Assembly: GCF_014269205.2 (NCBI RefSeq)
Contig: NZ_JABWRY020000001.1
Location: 2,666,001 to 2,730,000, forward strand
Source: Pseudomonas kermanshahensis
GTDB taxonomy: Bacteria > Pseudomonadota > Gammaproteobacteria > Pseudomonadales > Pseudomonadaceae
DNA: 64,000 nt
Direction of reading: 5' to 3'
Shown: piece after piece, positions 6,297 through 14,715 of the stretch
Position numbering within the stretch: position 1 is the first letter of the stretch
Layout of the letters: the number at the start of each line of letters is the position of its first letter
Notes under the pieces: model-generated
What the model saw: only the letters and a program-made list of their open reading frames with translations
What the model was told of the DNA's origin: nothing
Databases searched by the model: none
Position numbers and translations under genes: made by a program

Positions 6297-8744
6297 TCAC
6301 CATTGGTGGGTATAACTCGCCGTTAACACAGTGCCTGGCGCAGGCAAATGGCTGGTGTTGTTACTGTTACGCATCAGTTGACTGTACAGCGGATAGTAAT
6401 ACCGATTGAACAAGTTCTGGACGCCCACGCTGACCTGATCATGCTCACTCAGCTGGTATTGGCTGATGATATCCACCGTGGTGTAGCCATCTACCCTGCG
6501 TCTGCCAAAGCTTTCGACACCTTTGAGGCGGTAATCCTCTGCACCGAAGTAAGTCGCCTGCACGCGATGGCTCCAATCTTCGTCTGGCTTGTATTGAAGA
6601 TACGCTGTCAGTTTCACAGGTGGAATGCGATAGCCTGTCATGTCTTGCCAATCGCCAGCGTCTGGTTGCTCGCGCCCTTTCATCCAAGTGAAGCTCCCCC
6701 CTGCCCCCCAATGCTCGTCGCTGGTCAACCAGTCAGCGCTGCCTTCCACGCCATAGATGCGCTCCTGGGTGCGGGTGAGGATCAGGCCATTGTTGAAGCT
6801 CTGAACATCGCCCAGTTTTGATGTGGTGTAGAAAACAGCCAGCGACGCCAACGTCTCCTCGCCCAGCTCGCCGCGCCAACCGAGTTCGTAGTTATTGGTC
6901 TTGACCGGCTCCAGGTTGGACGAGCCAATATCGAAACCACGGCGTGCGTTACGCAGCTGCACGCCAATGTCAGGTAATTGGAAACCTTGGCTGAAGGCGG
7001 CATAAACCGCCTGGCCGCTAACGGGCGAGTAAGTCAGGCTGATATTGGACAGCAATGCATCGTAATGGACTTTGCCGCCTTCCACCGTGGCGGGGTTGGC
7101 GGTGCTTGATTCAGACAGCGGAATGAAGTCCCCGTATTCGGCGGTGGCATATTCATAACGGATGCCGCCTTCCATGGACCACTGCTCGTTGAAACGATGC
7201 TGTAACTGTGCAAACGCACCTACGCTGCGCGACGTCAGGTCAGGCATGTAACTCAACTTGCCGATTTTATTGAATACCGTTCCGCCGCTCGCATCAAACG
7301 CTTGCGGGTCGAAGATATCGATCGGCATGTCGCTGCGCTCCTGGTTGAAGTCGCCGCCCCACAACAGTTCGGTATCTGCCCCGCCGATCGGGGTTCGCAA
7401 GGTAATGCGACTACCAACGACTTCGCTGTTCTGCATGACTTGATCGACATTGCGCCCACGTGTGGCAACGCCACGGGCATCGAAGGGCGTGAAGCGGGTG
7501 AAATAGTCGCGGTAGTAAAGCTGGGCATTGAATGTTCCCCCGAGCACTTCCGAGTGACCGTATTCAAGGTTCACCAAGGTGTTCTTGATCTGGTTCTGTT
7601 CGTCGAGGGACAACCCGGACAACGGTTGTGCGGGTACGGAACCAGGCGGCAATCGGCTGACCGCTGGGTCGGCGGTATAGTCACTGTTTTGCTCGGCGTT
7701 GTAATGGCTGAGGGACAGCTGAATACGTTGCAGCTCATCGATGCGCCAACCAACCTTTCCGCCAATGTTGTAGCTGTTGGAATCGAACAGGTCACCTTGG
7801 CTAGGCTCGGGCGCAATGCGGTGCCCTTTGGCATCGTAAGAGGCGCCGATATGGCGTGCGCCGAAATCGAATGCGTAATCCAGGGCACCCTGGGCGCCGG
7901 CAACATGATGCTGCAACTGCCCTCCCAGGCCATCGCTGCCCACTTGGCTCAAGGGCGAAACGCCCGTTAGCGTGGTCTCTGCCATTTGCTCGCCGCCTGC
8001 GGGCCGCGTGGTGATGGAGATGATCCCTCCCGTTGCACCAGCGCCGTAGATAGCGCTACTGCCGCGAATCACCTCGATGCGCTCGATCAATGCAGGGTCG
8101 ATATTGGCCAAGTTTCGCGAAGAGTCGCGGTTAGTGTTCAGCGGCACGCCGTCGACCAGGACCAACATCGTACGACCGCGCAGCGTTTGCCCGTAATCGG
8201 TGATGGTACGGCTGGAGTCGGCCATCCCAGGGATGCTCTTGGCCAGTAGCGTCGCCAGCCCATCAGAGCCCTGGCGCAATTGCTTCAGTTGCTCGCGTTC
8301 GATCACATTGACCTGGCGTGCCTGCGGTACTACACCGCTGGAAAGCCGAGAGGACGTGATCTCCGTGCCTGCTAGTTCAATGGGGCTGGCGGTCGTAGAC
8401 GGCGTATTACCTGACGCTGCTTCGTTTGACGGTAAAACGATGAATGTCCGCTCATCACGCGCCTGCACCACCAGCCCACTCTGCTCGAGCACCTGGCCCA
8501 GCGCCTGCGCCACTGTGTAACGTCCGTGCAGCGCCGGCGCCTGCTTGCTCGCAGTCAGCTCGCTGGAAAACAGCACTTGAGCACCTGTTTGGCGAGCCAC
8601 TGCATTCAGCGAGCTTTCCAGCGTTGATGCAGGAATATTGAAATCGACAACCACCATGGTTTGCGCGAACGACCACTGGCTGGCCATCAAGGTGCTGGTC
8701 AAAATCGAGACGTGCCAAGGTGTACGCAGGAAGAGCTGACTCAC
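6297..8744 (-). CDS. TonB-dependent siderophore receptor with STN signalling domain
   Basis: 815 aa outer-membrane receptor. Signal peptide at 1-28 (ends SQWSFAQ), then the STN domain (about 32-105, with VVVDFNIPASTLESSLNAVA) that contacts FecR, a TonB-box/linker, the plug (about 135-245, with VLVDGVPLN and IERIEVIRGSSAIYGAGA) and a 22-strand barrel ending in the aromatic W of SYTHQW. GTG start chosen because GGAG lies 8-11 bases upstream. It takes up a ferric siderophore and signals through the FecR/FecI pair encoded just upstream on the same strand. The barrel looks closest to IutA-like hydroxamate/citrate-hydroxamate receptors, but the substrate cannot be fixed from sequence alone. Confidence 0.92.
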   Translation of the reverse strand: MSQLFLRTPWHVSILTSTLMASQWSFAQTMVVVDFNIPASTLESSLNAVARQTGAQVLFSSELTASKQAPALHGRYTVAQALGQVLEQSGLVVQARDERTFIVLPSNEAASGNTPSTTASPIELAGTEITSSRLSSGVVPQARQVNVIEREQLKQLRQGSDGLATLLAKSIPGMADSSRTITDYGQTLRGRTMLVLVDGVPLNTNRDSSRNLANIDPALIERIEVIRGSSAIYGAGATGGIISITTRPAGGEQMAETTLTGVSPLSQVGSDGLGGQLQHHVAGAQGALDYAFDFGARHIGASYDAKGHRIAPEPSQGDLFDSNSYNIGGKVGWRIDELQRIQLSLSHYNAEQNSDYTADPAVSRLPPGSVPAQPLSGLSLDEQNQIKNTLVNLEYGHSEVLGGTFNAQLYYRDYFTRFTPFDARGVATRGRNVDQVMQNSEVVGSRITLRTPIGGADTELLWGGDFNQERSDMPIDIFDPQAFDASGGTVFNKIGKLSYMPDLTSRSVGAFAQLQHRFNEQWSMEGGIRYEYATAEYGDFIPLSESSTANPATVEGGKVHYDALLSNISLTYSPVSGQAVYAAFSQGFQLPDIGVQLRNARRGFDIGSSNLEPVKTNNYELGWRGELGEETLASLAVFYTTSKLGDVQSFNNGLILTRTQERIYGVEGSADWLTSDEHWGAGGSFTWMKGREQPDAGDWQDMTGYRIPPVKLTAYLQYKPDEDWSHRVQATYFGAEDYRLKGVESFGRRRVDGYTTVDIISQYQLSEHDQVSVGVQNLFNRYYYPLYSQLMRNSNNTSHLPAPGTVLTASYTHQW

Positions 8745-8802
8745 TTGTTATTCTCCAGGAGATGAGGTGCAGAGAGTTAGCCGCTTCGCGACGGCCCCAA
8801 CC

Positions 8803-9651
8803 CTACCTCGTTGGAGAATTATTTTTTTCCGCTTGGGGCTGAATGCGTACGACCCCGCCTTCCCTGCTCAGCTTCACCGGGAGAATCTCCGGCAGTAACG
8901 CCAACAGCGTTTCGACGCTGTCGCTGCTGAAAACACCTGAAAGCGGCAATTTGCCGACATCAGGGTCGGTCAGTTCGATCGGCTGGGCGTAATACCGTTG
9001 CAGTGCAGCAACCACCTCAGCCAGTGGCGTACCGGCGAAAACCCAGCGGCTTTCTTGCCAGGCGCTAGCGTCTTCGGCATTGCCTTTGACCACCTCACCG
9101 GGGATGCCCTGTTGCACGAGCACCTGCTGCCCAGGCATGAGCAGCGAGGTACGGTCCGCCGCGCGCCCTGTGACTGCCACCTTGCCTTGCGCAACGGTAA
9201 CCCGCACGTCACCCGCGTACATGTTGACGTTGAATCGGGTGCCGACCACGCGTATGTCGGCGTTGCCTGCATCGACCAAGAACGGCCGATAGTGCATGGG
9301 CGAAATGTCGAATAAGGCCTGGCCACGCACCAGTGCAACTTGCCGGGTGCGCAAATGCCAGCTGACGCGTACCTCAGTGCCCCCATCCAGCTTGATCTTG
9401 CTGCCATCAGCCAGCTGTATCGCCTGGCGTTGTCCCACCTGCGTGACAAAGTGTTCATTGCGGTACGCAGGATCCTTCCAGGCCACACCTGCGGCCAGGG
9501 CCAGCAATACTAGCGGGAGTACCTTGCTGCCTTTGCGGGGCTTGCGGGCAGGTGGCGAGCTGGGTAAAGGGAAGCGCTGCTTCAAGGTCTCGCGACACGC
9601 GGCCAGCGCCTCATCGACTGCAGCATCGTCTTTGTTTCGTGGACGGCTCAC
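8803..9651 (-). CDS. FecR-type anti-sigma regulator
   Basis: 282 aa. A short cytoplasmic N-terminal part (1-40) rich in charged residues, a transmembrane segment at about 43-58 (VLPLVLLALAAGVAW), then a periplasmic FecR domain (IQLADGSKIKLDGGTEVRV at about 79-97, VVGTRFNVNM at about 134-143) and a C-terminal secretin/TonB-short-like region that binds the STN domain of the receptor. GTG start overlapping the sigma gene stop by 4 bases (GTGA), so translation is coupled. Its role is to hold the sigma factor until the loaded receptor signals. The DUF4880 part is shorter than in FecR of E. coli. Confidence 0.9.
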   Translation of the reverse strand: MSRPRNKDDAAVDEALAACRETLKQRFPLPSSPPARKPRKGSKVLPLVLLALAAGVAWKDPAYRNEHFVTQVGQRQAIQLADGSKIKLDGGTEVRVSWHLRTRQVALVRGQALFDISPMHYRPFLVDAGNADIRVVGTRFNVNMYAGDVRVTVAQGKVAVTGRAADRTSLLMPGQQVLVQQGIPGEVVKGNAEDASAWQESRWVFAGTPLAEVVAALQRYYAQPIELTDPDVGKLPLSGVFSSDSVETLLALLPEILPVKLSREGGVVRIQPQAEKNNSPTR

Positions 9652-10169
9652 TGCGCCACCTCGGATTGCAGATGTTCACGGCAAGCGATCATACCGACGC
9701 GCAAATGCTTTTCTACGGTTTTCAGCGAGATCCCCAGGCGCTGCGCGACTTCAGCCTGGGGGACCTCATGCAGCTTGTGCATGATGAACACGGCCTGGCA
9801 ACGCGGCGGCAATCGGGAAATAGCCGCAATCAGCCTGTCCAGTGTCTTCGCCGCGTCGACATGGCGCTCCTGTGGCGCTGCGCTACAGGTGACGTCGGGC
9901 AGTTCTGCCATGGCGACGATCAAGCTGCTGCGCCGACGCTCGCGGCGGCAATGCGAGATGGCGTTGTCGTGGGCGATCTTGCGTAACAGCGCCAGGGGCT
10001 TGCGCACCCCTTCTTTCTCGTCATCCTCCAGCAACTGAACGCACAGGTCGTGAACGACTTCACGCGCGAACACCCGCTCGCCGAAGCGTCGGCGCACATG
10101 ATCGACCAGGTCGTCGTAGTGACGGACCAGGGTGGCGAGCAAGGATGGCTTTGGAGGATCTGCCTGCAC
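9648..10169 (-). CDS. ECF sigma factor, FecI family
   Basis: 173 aa RNA polymerase sigma factor. Region 2 spans about 10-75 (YDDLVDHVRRRFG, LALLRKIAHDNAISHCRRERR) and region 4 about 108-165 (LPPRCQAVFIMHKLHEVPQAE and the helix-turn-helix VAQRLGISLKTVEKHL). GTG start: no closer ATG exists in frame. It directs transcription of the receptor gene in response to its siderophore. A candidate Fur box lies 38-56 bases upstream, giving iron control of the whole sigma-FecR-receptor unit. Gene order sigma, FecR, receptor on one strand is the classical cell-surface signalling layout. Confidence 0.92.
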   Translation of the reverse strand: MQADPPKPSLLATLVRHYDDLVDHVRRRFGERVFAREVVHDLCVQLLEDDEKEGVRKPLALLRKIAHDNAISHCRRERRRSSLIVAMAELPDVTCSAAPQERHVDAAKTLDRLIAAISRLPPRCQAVFIMHKLHEVPQAEVAQRLGISLKTVEKHLRVGMIACREHLQSEVAQ

Positions 10170-10206
10170 GGTAGCGATAACAGAGAGGAAATGAGATGCA
10201 AGTATA

Positions 10207-10225
10207 AATGGGAATGCATGTCATT
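10207..10225 (-). promoter_or_regulatory. Candidate Fur box upstream of FecI-type sigma gene
   Basis: The 19-base AATGACATGCATTCCCATT (minus strand) contains TGACATGCATTCCCA, which matches the 7-1-7 Fur pattern TGATAATnATTATCA at 10 or so of 15 positions. Location just upstream of an iron-uptake sigma gene supports it. Read by eye, not scored. Confidence 0.5.
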
Positions 10226-10257
10226 TGAAAGCAGTGTCACCCGCCTCCGCCTTCTTC

Positions 10258-11472
10258 TTAACTGAGCATGCGAACCGAGCTTACCGCATCAACCGCCATG
10301 TCCAGGTCGCTGCCGGCAAGCACCTGAGCGTAATACGCCTTCAGTTCGTCCTCCCACCCCGCCACCTCCACCAGCAGATGCTCTGCATGCTCCCGCGTCA
10401 GGGCAAAGTGCGCGTGATGGCTGAGCATATTCGCGCGGCTAATCTGGCTGCCTTCCCGGCCAACTGCCATAGCCAAGGTCTGTGCGGGGCCTTCTTCAAG
10501 CATGGGCAGCACGTCGTACATGGGCGACAGGCGCCACCCGCCGTCAACCCAGATCACCGCATGGTTGCGTGGATGGTCGTCGGAGTTGCCCACCAAGGCG
10601 TTGTAGCACATGCGCTTGAACAGCGCCTGCAGGTCGGTATCGGGCACACCCCGGCGGCGCATTTCATCGGCCACGGCGGCATAGCGCCAATCCCGATGGT
10701 GCGCCCCGTTCCACTCCGAATCCAGCAAGGTCAGCGCGCTGAGCATCGGGATACGTCGGGCACCTTGTGCTATGGGCGTGCGGTCGAAGCGTTCGATCAA
10801 CAACGTCGAAGGGGTTTCAGCATGCAGCGCGGTCTTGGCCACGTTCAAGCCCTTCCCTGCGGCGAATGTCATGCAGGCATATTCGATCGAGGGCAGGTCG
10901 TAATGGTCGAAGCGATCACGCGGCTTGGCCAGAATCAGCATACCGTTATCCTGCAGCGTACGTTTTGGCCGTGCGCCACCCAGGGCCGAACGCTGTTGGC
11001 GCACGTTGAGGGTGGCCACCGACTCAGCGTCGAGCTGGCCGTCGTACACCGCTTCGCACGCAGCGACGAACTTGGCCAGGCCTTTCAAGGTTGGTACTGC
11101 GCCATCGCCTAAGCCGGGTGCGGGGGTTGTTGCGCCGCCTGCCATCAGGTTGCCAACGCGGTCGTTGTTGGGTGACTTGAGCAGGAAGTCGAGGGTGCCG
11201 AGTTCTTGGCCGTACGCCCGATGCAGCAGCCGCTCGCCCCAGCCATCGGGCATGGCGTCATTGATGAAGCCGGGTATGCCGCGGTTCTTGACGATGCCGG
11301 TGTAGGCCTCGGCGCGTAACGGGTAATTGATTGGGTCGGGGACCCAGCCGCCGCGCGCGACGTGGTCAGGTGCATAAAGAAACTCCCCGAGCTTGCCTTT
11401 GAGGGTCAGCCGGCCAAGGGTGATGACTTCACCTGTCTCGGGGTGCTCCATATAGATGTAGGCACGGGACAT
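10258..11472 (-). CDS. hipA: HipA-type serine/threonine kinase toxin
   Basis: 404 aa. The N-terminal HipA domain (about 5-110, containing GFINDAMPDGWGERLLHRAY), the glycine-rich LGGARPK substrate loop (about 164-170), the catalytic NSDDHPRNHA (about 294-303) and MYDVLP metal-binding segment (about 315-320) are all present, so the kinase should be active. Family members phosphorylate aminoacyl-tRNA synthetases and cause growth arrest. The ATG overlaps the stop of the antitoxin gene by one base. Full length compared with E. coli HipA (440 aa) allowing for a shorter C-terminus. Which target it phosphorylates cannot be read from sequence. Confidence 0.92.
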   Translation of the reverse strand: MSRAYIYMEHPETGEVITLGRLTLKGKLGEFLYAPDHVARGGWVPDPINYPLRAEAYTGIVKNRGIPGFINDAMPDGWGERLLHRAYGQELGTLDFLLKSPNNDRVGNLMAGGATTPAPGLGDGAVPTLKGLAKFVAACEAVYDGQLDAESVATLNVRQQRSALGGARPKRTLQDNGMLILAKPRDRFDHYDLPSIEYACMTFAAGKGLNVAKTALHAETPSTLLIERFDRTPIAQGARRIPMLSALTLLDSEWNGAHHRDWRYAAVADEMRRRGVPDTDLQALFKRMCYNALVGNSDDHPRNHAVIWVDGGWRLSPMYDVLPMLEEGPAQTLAMAVGREGSQISRANMLSHHAHFALTREHAEHLLVEVAGWEDELKAYYAQVLAGSDLDMAVDAVSSVRMLS

Positions 11473-11816
11473 CAGAACTCCTCAGGCTTGGGTTTGGCCA
11501 GCCGCACGCGGCGGGATGCCAGGCTCTGGTGGGCATCATCGTCATCACTGAACCGGGTGATCTGGGAGGTTTGCTCTATGCCTTCCAGCGAGGCGAAAAC
11601 GGTTTCGCTGATGCCCAGGCGCCACAACACCAGCATGAATGAACGCAGGTCGACGAGCTCCGAGCCGCCTTCGATCTTGCGAAGGGTATGCGAGGAGACG
11701 CCGATGGCAGCGGTAAGGTCCGCTTGGCGCAGGCCGAGTGCTAGGCGCCGTGCCTTGACCAAAAGGCCGATTTTACTGAGGGTATCGGCGCAAGCGACTG
11801 GAAAATAAGTCGTCAT
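11472..11816 (-). CDS. hipB: HipB-type antitoxin, XRE-family regulator
   Basis: About 114 aa from the ATG at 11816 (alternatives at 11828 and 11864 would run into or beyond the operator palindrome). A helix-turn-helix of the Cro/C1 type occupies about residues 18-60 (LGLRQADLTAAIGVSSHTLR). The C-terminus is basic (RRVRLAKPKPEEF). It neutralises HipA and represses the operon by binding the palindromes upstream. The C-terminal tail after the helix-turn-helix contains an acidic DDDDAH stretch. Confidence 0.88.
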   Translation of the reverse strand: MTTYFPVACADTLSKIGLLVKARRLALGLRQADLTAAIGVSSHTLRKIEGGSELVDLRSFMLVLWRLGISETVFASLEGIEQTSQITRFSDDDDAHQSLASRRVRLAKPKPEEF

Positions 11817-11826
11817 AAGGCTCGCC

Positions 11827-11859
11827 ATGGTTAACGTTAACTGAGTTAAGGTTAACCAT
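11827..11859. promoter_or_regulatory. hipBA operator palindrome 1
   Basis: ATGGTTAAC (11827-11835) and GTTAACCAT (11851-11859) are an exact inverted repeat, with a further GTTAACTGAGTTAAG near-palindrome between them. Placed immediately before the antitoxin start. Its GGTTAAC core is repeated in operator 2. Confidence 0.7.
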
Positions 11860-11921
11860 AGCACACTTAAAGATTTTATAAGAAACGCATAATACTCATC
11901 TTAGTAAGTATTATCTAGTAT

Positions 11922-11943
11922 AAGGTTAACCAGGGTTAACCTT
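11922..11943. promoter_or_regulatory. hipBA operator palindrome 2
   Basis: AAGGTTAACC and GGTTAACCTT form a perfect inverted repeat separated by AG. It shares the GGTTAAC core with operator 1, 63 bases away, and abuts the 3' end of paaX. Two spaced copies fit cooperative HipB binding. Confidence 0.7.
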
Positions 11944-11951
11944 AAAGATCG

Positions 11952-12875
11952 CTATGCAAGACCACCAAAGCGCTTGTAAAAACTTTCATTCACGTCAGGC
12001 AGTGGGCCGTCAGCCGTTTCGAGCGCACTGTTCAACCACTCTTCGGCCTTGGCAAACACCAGCCGATACAGGTTGCGACACAGCTGCCGTGCTGCCCTGC
12101 CCTCCCAATCACCTGGCAGCAACTCATCAGGCAGTTGCGGGTCGCGCAGCAGCAGCCGACGGTACTCGTGAATCAGTAGCGTGCGTGCCAGGAAGCAATC
12201 CTGCGCATCGAGCTGCGGCTGCTCTTTAAGGCCCTGCCACAGCGGCCTGAATAACTGGATGAATTCACTGTACTGCTGCCCCAGCTCGTCGATACGCCAA
12301 CTCTCGCGCACTTGCGCGCGCATGGCCTTGGAAGCAAGCACTTCCTGGGTGTGCGTTTCAAACACGATGCTGTCATCACTGGCCTCCAGCTCGCGCAGCG
12401 TCGCGGCCAAATCCGCGCGGTCAGCACGGGGGCAGCCCATCACGTTGGGCGCCATCACCCCGAAGCCTTGCCATTCCAACTCCTCACGCAGGGTTTTGCG
12501 CTTGCCGGCTTCCAGTTGTGACAGCAACACCAGGGTCCAGGCGCCATCCCATGCGGGTTGGCTGGGGCTGTAGACGCGCTTGAAGGCTTTTTCGAAGCGC
12601 CGACGGCCAGTGCCCGTCAGGCTGTAATAGCTGCGTCGGCCGACTTTTTCGGCGGTCAGCCAGCCTTCCTTGGTCAAGCGGAAGATCGAGGTGCGGATCA
12701 GCCGTTCGTTGATGCCGATCGGCTCCAGCAGGTTGATCAGGCTGCCCAACCACACCGTGCCACCATGCGGTTCGATAGCGTCGCCGTACAGGGTGATGAT
12801 CAGCGAGCTGGCGCGGATCGGCGTCTGTTCCTGAAAACGAGTGATCAGGTTGTTCAGTGGGGCAAGTGTGCTCAT
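11952..12875 (-). CDS. paaX: Phenylacetic acid degradation repressor PaaX
   Basis: 307 aa from the ATG at 12875, matching the family length; the longer frame to 12956 adds residues without a PaaX counterpart. Winged-helix DNA-binding N-terminus (about 15-95: SLIITLYGDAIEPHGGTVW, LIRTSIFRLTKEGWL), a ferredoxin-like middle, and a helical C-terminus. The effector in the family is phenylacetyl-CoA, which releases DNA. Transcribed with paaY, away from the paaF operon. Candidate operators with TGTATCGC lie in the paaY-paaF gap and before paaA. Confidence 0.95.
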   Translation of the reverse strand: MSTLAPLNNLITRFQEQTPIRASSLIITLYGDAIEPHGGTVWLGSLINLLEPIGINERLIRTSIFRLTKEGWLTAEKVGRRSYYSLTGTGRRRFEKAFKRVYSPSQPAWDGAWTLVLLSQLEAGKRKTLREELEWQGFGVMAPNVMGCPRADRADLAATLRELEASDDSIVFETHTQEVLASKAMRAQVRESWRIDELGQQYSEFIQLFRPLWQGLKEQPQLDAQDCFLARTLLIHEYRRLLLRDPQLPDELLPGDWEGRAARQLCRNLYRLVFAKAEEWLNSALETADGPLPDVNESFYKRFGGLA

Positions 12876-12952
12876 GGAGGAACTGTGCGCGGGGAAAGCA
12901 CCGACTATACCTGCGCGGCGGGTTGCCTGGCCATTGCGTGACGCAGACAGGC

Positions 12953-13552
12953 TCATGCTGGCGACTTGCCTTTGGGCCGGATGCCGGAGTCACCCATGCG
13001 CGGGCGACCCTGCTCGGCTTCGGTCAGCGGTGGGCATTCGACCAGCGCGGTCATGCAGCGCTGCGTCAGGTGCTGATACTCCGCTGTGCCGCGCTGCTTC
13101 CAGGCCAGCTCCTGGTCGGTCAGCGGGCGCTTGACCTGTGCCGGGCTACCCACCACCAGGCTTTGTTCGGCGCATTCGAACCCCGCCTTGACGAAGGCCG
13201 TGGCAGCAACGATGCAGCGCGGGGCTACATGGGCGCCATCCATTACCACGGCATTCATGCCTATCAGGGCATCTTCGCCCACGCGGCACCCGTGCAGCAC
13301 CGCGCCGTGGCCGACATGCCCATTGCGTTCTATGACCGTGTCGCCCCCCGGAAAGCCATGCATCACGCAGGTGTCCTGTAGGTTGGCGCCCTCCTCCAGC
13401 ACGATGCGGCCGAAGTCGCCCCTGAGTGAGGCCAGCGGGCCGACGTAGCAACGCGGGCCAACGATGACATCGCCAATCAGCACTGCGCTCGGGTGCACAT
13501 AGGCAGTTGGATGAACCACGGGGGTCAGGCCGTCTAGCCGGTAGCAAGGCAT
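12953..13552 (-). CDS. paaY: PaaY, gamma-carbonic-anhydrase-like hexapeptide thioesterase
   Basis: 199 aa from ATG 13552. Left-handed beta-helix hexapeptide repeats run from about 15 to 150 ([38 protein letters not shown]) with the metal-site histidines conserved ([19 protein letters not shown]). PaaY hydrolyses dead-end CoA thioesters, notably the 2-hydroxycyclohepta-triene product of spontaneous oxepin-CoA breakdown. It lies just upstream of paaX in the same direction. The TTG/ATG-rich upstream frame to 13660 covers the promoter and is not used. Confidence 0.93.
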   Translation of the reverse strand: MPCYRLDGLTPVVHPTAYVHPSAVLIGDVIVGPRCYVGPLASLRGDFGRIVLEEGANLQDTCVMHGFPGGDTVIERNGHVGHGAVLHGCRVGEDALIGMNAVVMDGAHVAPRCIVAATAFVKAGFECAEQSLVVGSPAQVKRPLTDQELAWKQRGTAEYQHLTQRCMTALVECPPLTEAEQGRPRMGDSGIRPKGKSPA

Positions 13553-13591
13553 GGCAAAGCTCCTGAAATGATTTGAAATGTGACAAGTCCT

Positions 13592-13637
13592 TGTATCACA
13601 AAAATGTAGCGCGTCAATTGTGCGATGCCTGTATCGC
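13592..13637. promoter_or_regulatory. Candidate PaaX operator near paaY promoter
   Basis: Two copies of a TGTATCrC motif, TGTATCAC at 13592-13599 and TGTATCGC at 13630-13637; the second is preceded by GCGATGCC giving an imperfect inverted pair. The same octamer occurs upstream of paaF and twice (in opposite orientations) upstream of paaA. Motif seen by eye; the PaaX assignment is inference from location. Confidence 0.45.
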
Positions 13638-13787
13638 TTTGTTGTCAGCCTTATTTGCAACCTGTTTTTACAGAAAAAGCCCTATTTATCTGAAGATGAA
13701 TCGTTAAATCACTTTTTTGAATAGCTCATCTCCCGCGCAGAAATCACCACAAAGGGATACGTTAAACGCTTTTTGATGTTGCTTTGG

Positions 13788-13795
13788 TGTATCGC
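13788..13795 (+). promoter_or_regulatory. Candidate PaaX half-site before paaF
   Basis: TGTATCGC, identical to the copies at 13630 and 20290, about 110 bases upstream of the paaF start in the paaY-paaF intergenic region. Confidence 0.4.
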
Positions 13796-13906
13796 ATAAG
13801 GCATATACTGTCCGCACCTGAACGTGGTGCAGCCCACGTCCCTGCAAACAATTCCAAGAAATGCCGGCCAATCGATGTGCCGTGCGAGCAGCCAGAGGAA
13901 CCCGAT

Positions 13907-14680
13907 ATGCCTCGTTATCTCGATGCGCAAGCGCCGGAGCACGGCGTCCGGCTCATCACCCTGCAACGGCCAGAAGCGCTGAATGCTCTGTGCACAGCGT
14001 TGCTGGCCGAGCTGGCCAGCGAGCTGGATGCCGCCGAGCGTGATGATCAGACCCATGCCGTGGTGATTACCGGCAGCCGCAAGGCGTTCGCCGCCGGCGC
14101 CGACATTGGCGAGATGGCCGAGCGCGACCTGGTCGGCATACTCAATGACCCTCGCGTTGCGTGTTGGCAACGGATAGCCGCGTTTTCCAAGCCGCTGATC
14201 GCCGCCGTTAACGGCTACGCCCTGGGCGGCGGTTGCGAGCTGATGATGTGCGCCGACATCGTCATTGCGGGCAGCGACGCCCGTTTCGGCCAGCCGGAGA
14301 TCAACCTCGGCATCATCCCCGGCGCTGGCGGCACCCAGCGCCTGCTGCGCGCGGTTGGCAAGCCGCTGGCCATGCACATGGTGTTGACCGGTGAAGCCAT
14401 CAGCGCCCAGCACGCCTTGCAAGCCGGCCTGATCAGCGAAATCACCCAGCCGGAACTGGCCGTGGAGCGGGCCGTGCAAGTGGCCCGCATTATCGCGGCC
14501 AAGGCGCCGCTGGCAGTGCGCCTGGCCAAGGAAGCCTTGCTCAAGGCCGGCGATACCGACCTTGCCAGTGGCCTGCGCTTCGAGCGCCACGCGTTCACCC
14601 TGCTCGCCGGCACCGCCGACCGCAATGAGGGTATTCGCGCCTTCCAGGAAAAACGCCAGGCCCGGTTCAAAGGCTGCTGA
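13907..14680 (+). CDS. paaF: PaaF, 2,3-dehydroadipyl-CoA hydratase
   Basis: 257 aa crotonase-family enzyme; ATG at 13907 with GAGGAA upstream (a longer frame to 13784 runs through the promoter). It hydrates 2,3-dehydroadipyl-CoA to 3-hydroxyadipyl-CoA, in the beta-oxidation arm of phenylacetate breakdown. Visible motifs: GADIGEM oxyanion loop (about 64-70), NGYALGGGCELMMCADI (about 103-119), catalytic glutamate region INLGIIPGAGGTQRL (about 131-145). First gene of the paaFGHIJK run; paaG follows after 35 bases. Confidence 0.93.
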   Translation: MPRYLDAQAPEHGVRLITLQRPEALNALCTALLAELASELDAAERDDQTHAVVITGSRKAFAAGADIGEMAERDLVGILNDPRVACWQRIAAFSKPLIAAVNGYALGGGCELMMCADIVIAGSDARFGQPEINLGIIPGAGGTQRLLRAVGKPLAMHMVLTGEAISAQHALQAGLISEITQPELAVERAVQVARIIAAKAPLAVRLAKEALLKAGDTDLASGLRFERHAFTLLAGTADRNEGIRAFQEKRQARFKGC

Positions 14681-14715
14681 GCACCTCCCCATTCGACTGA
14701 CCAAGCGAGTCTGCC

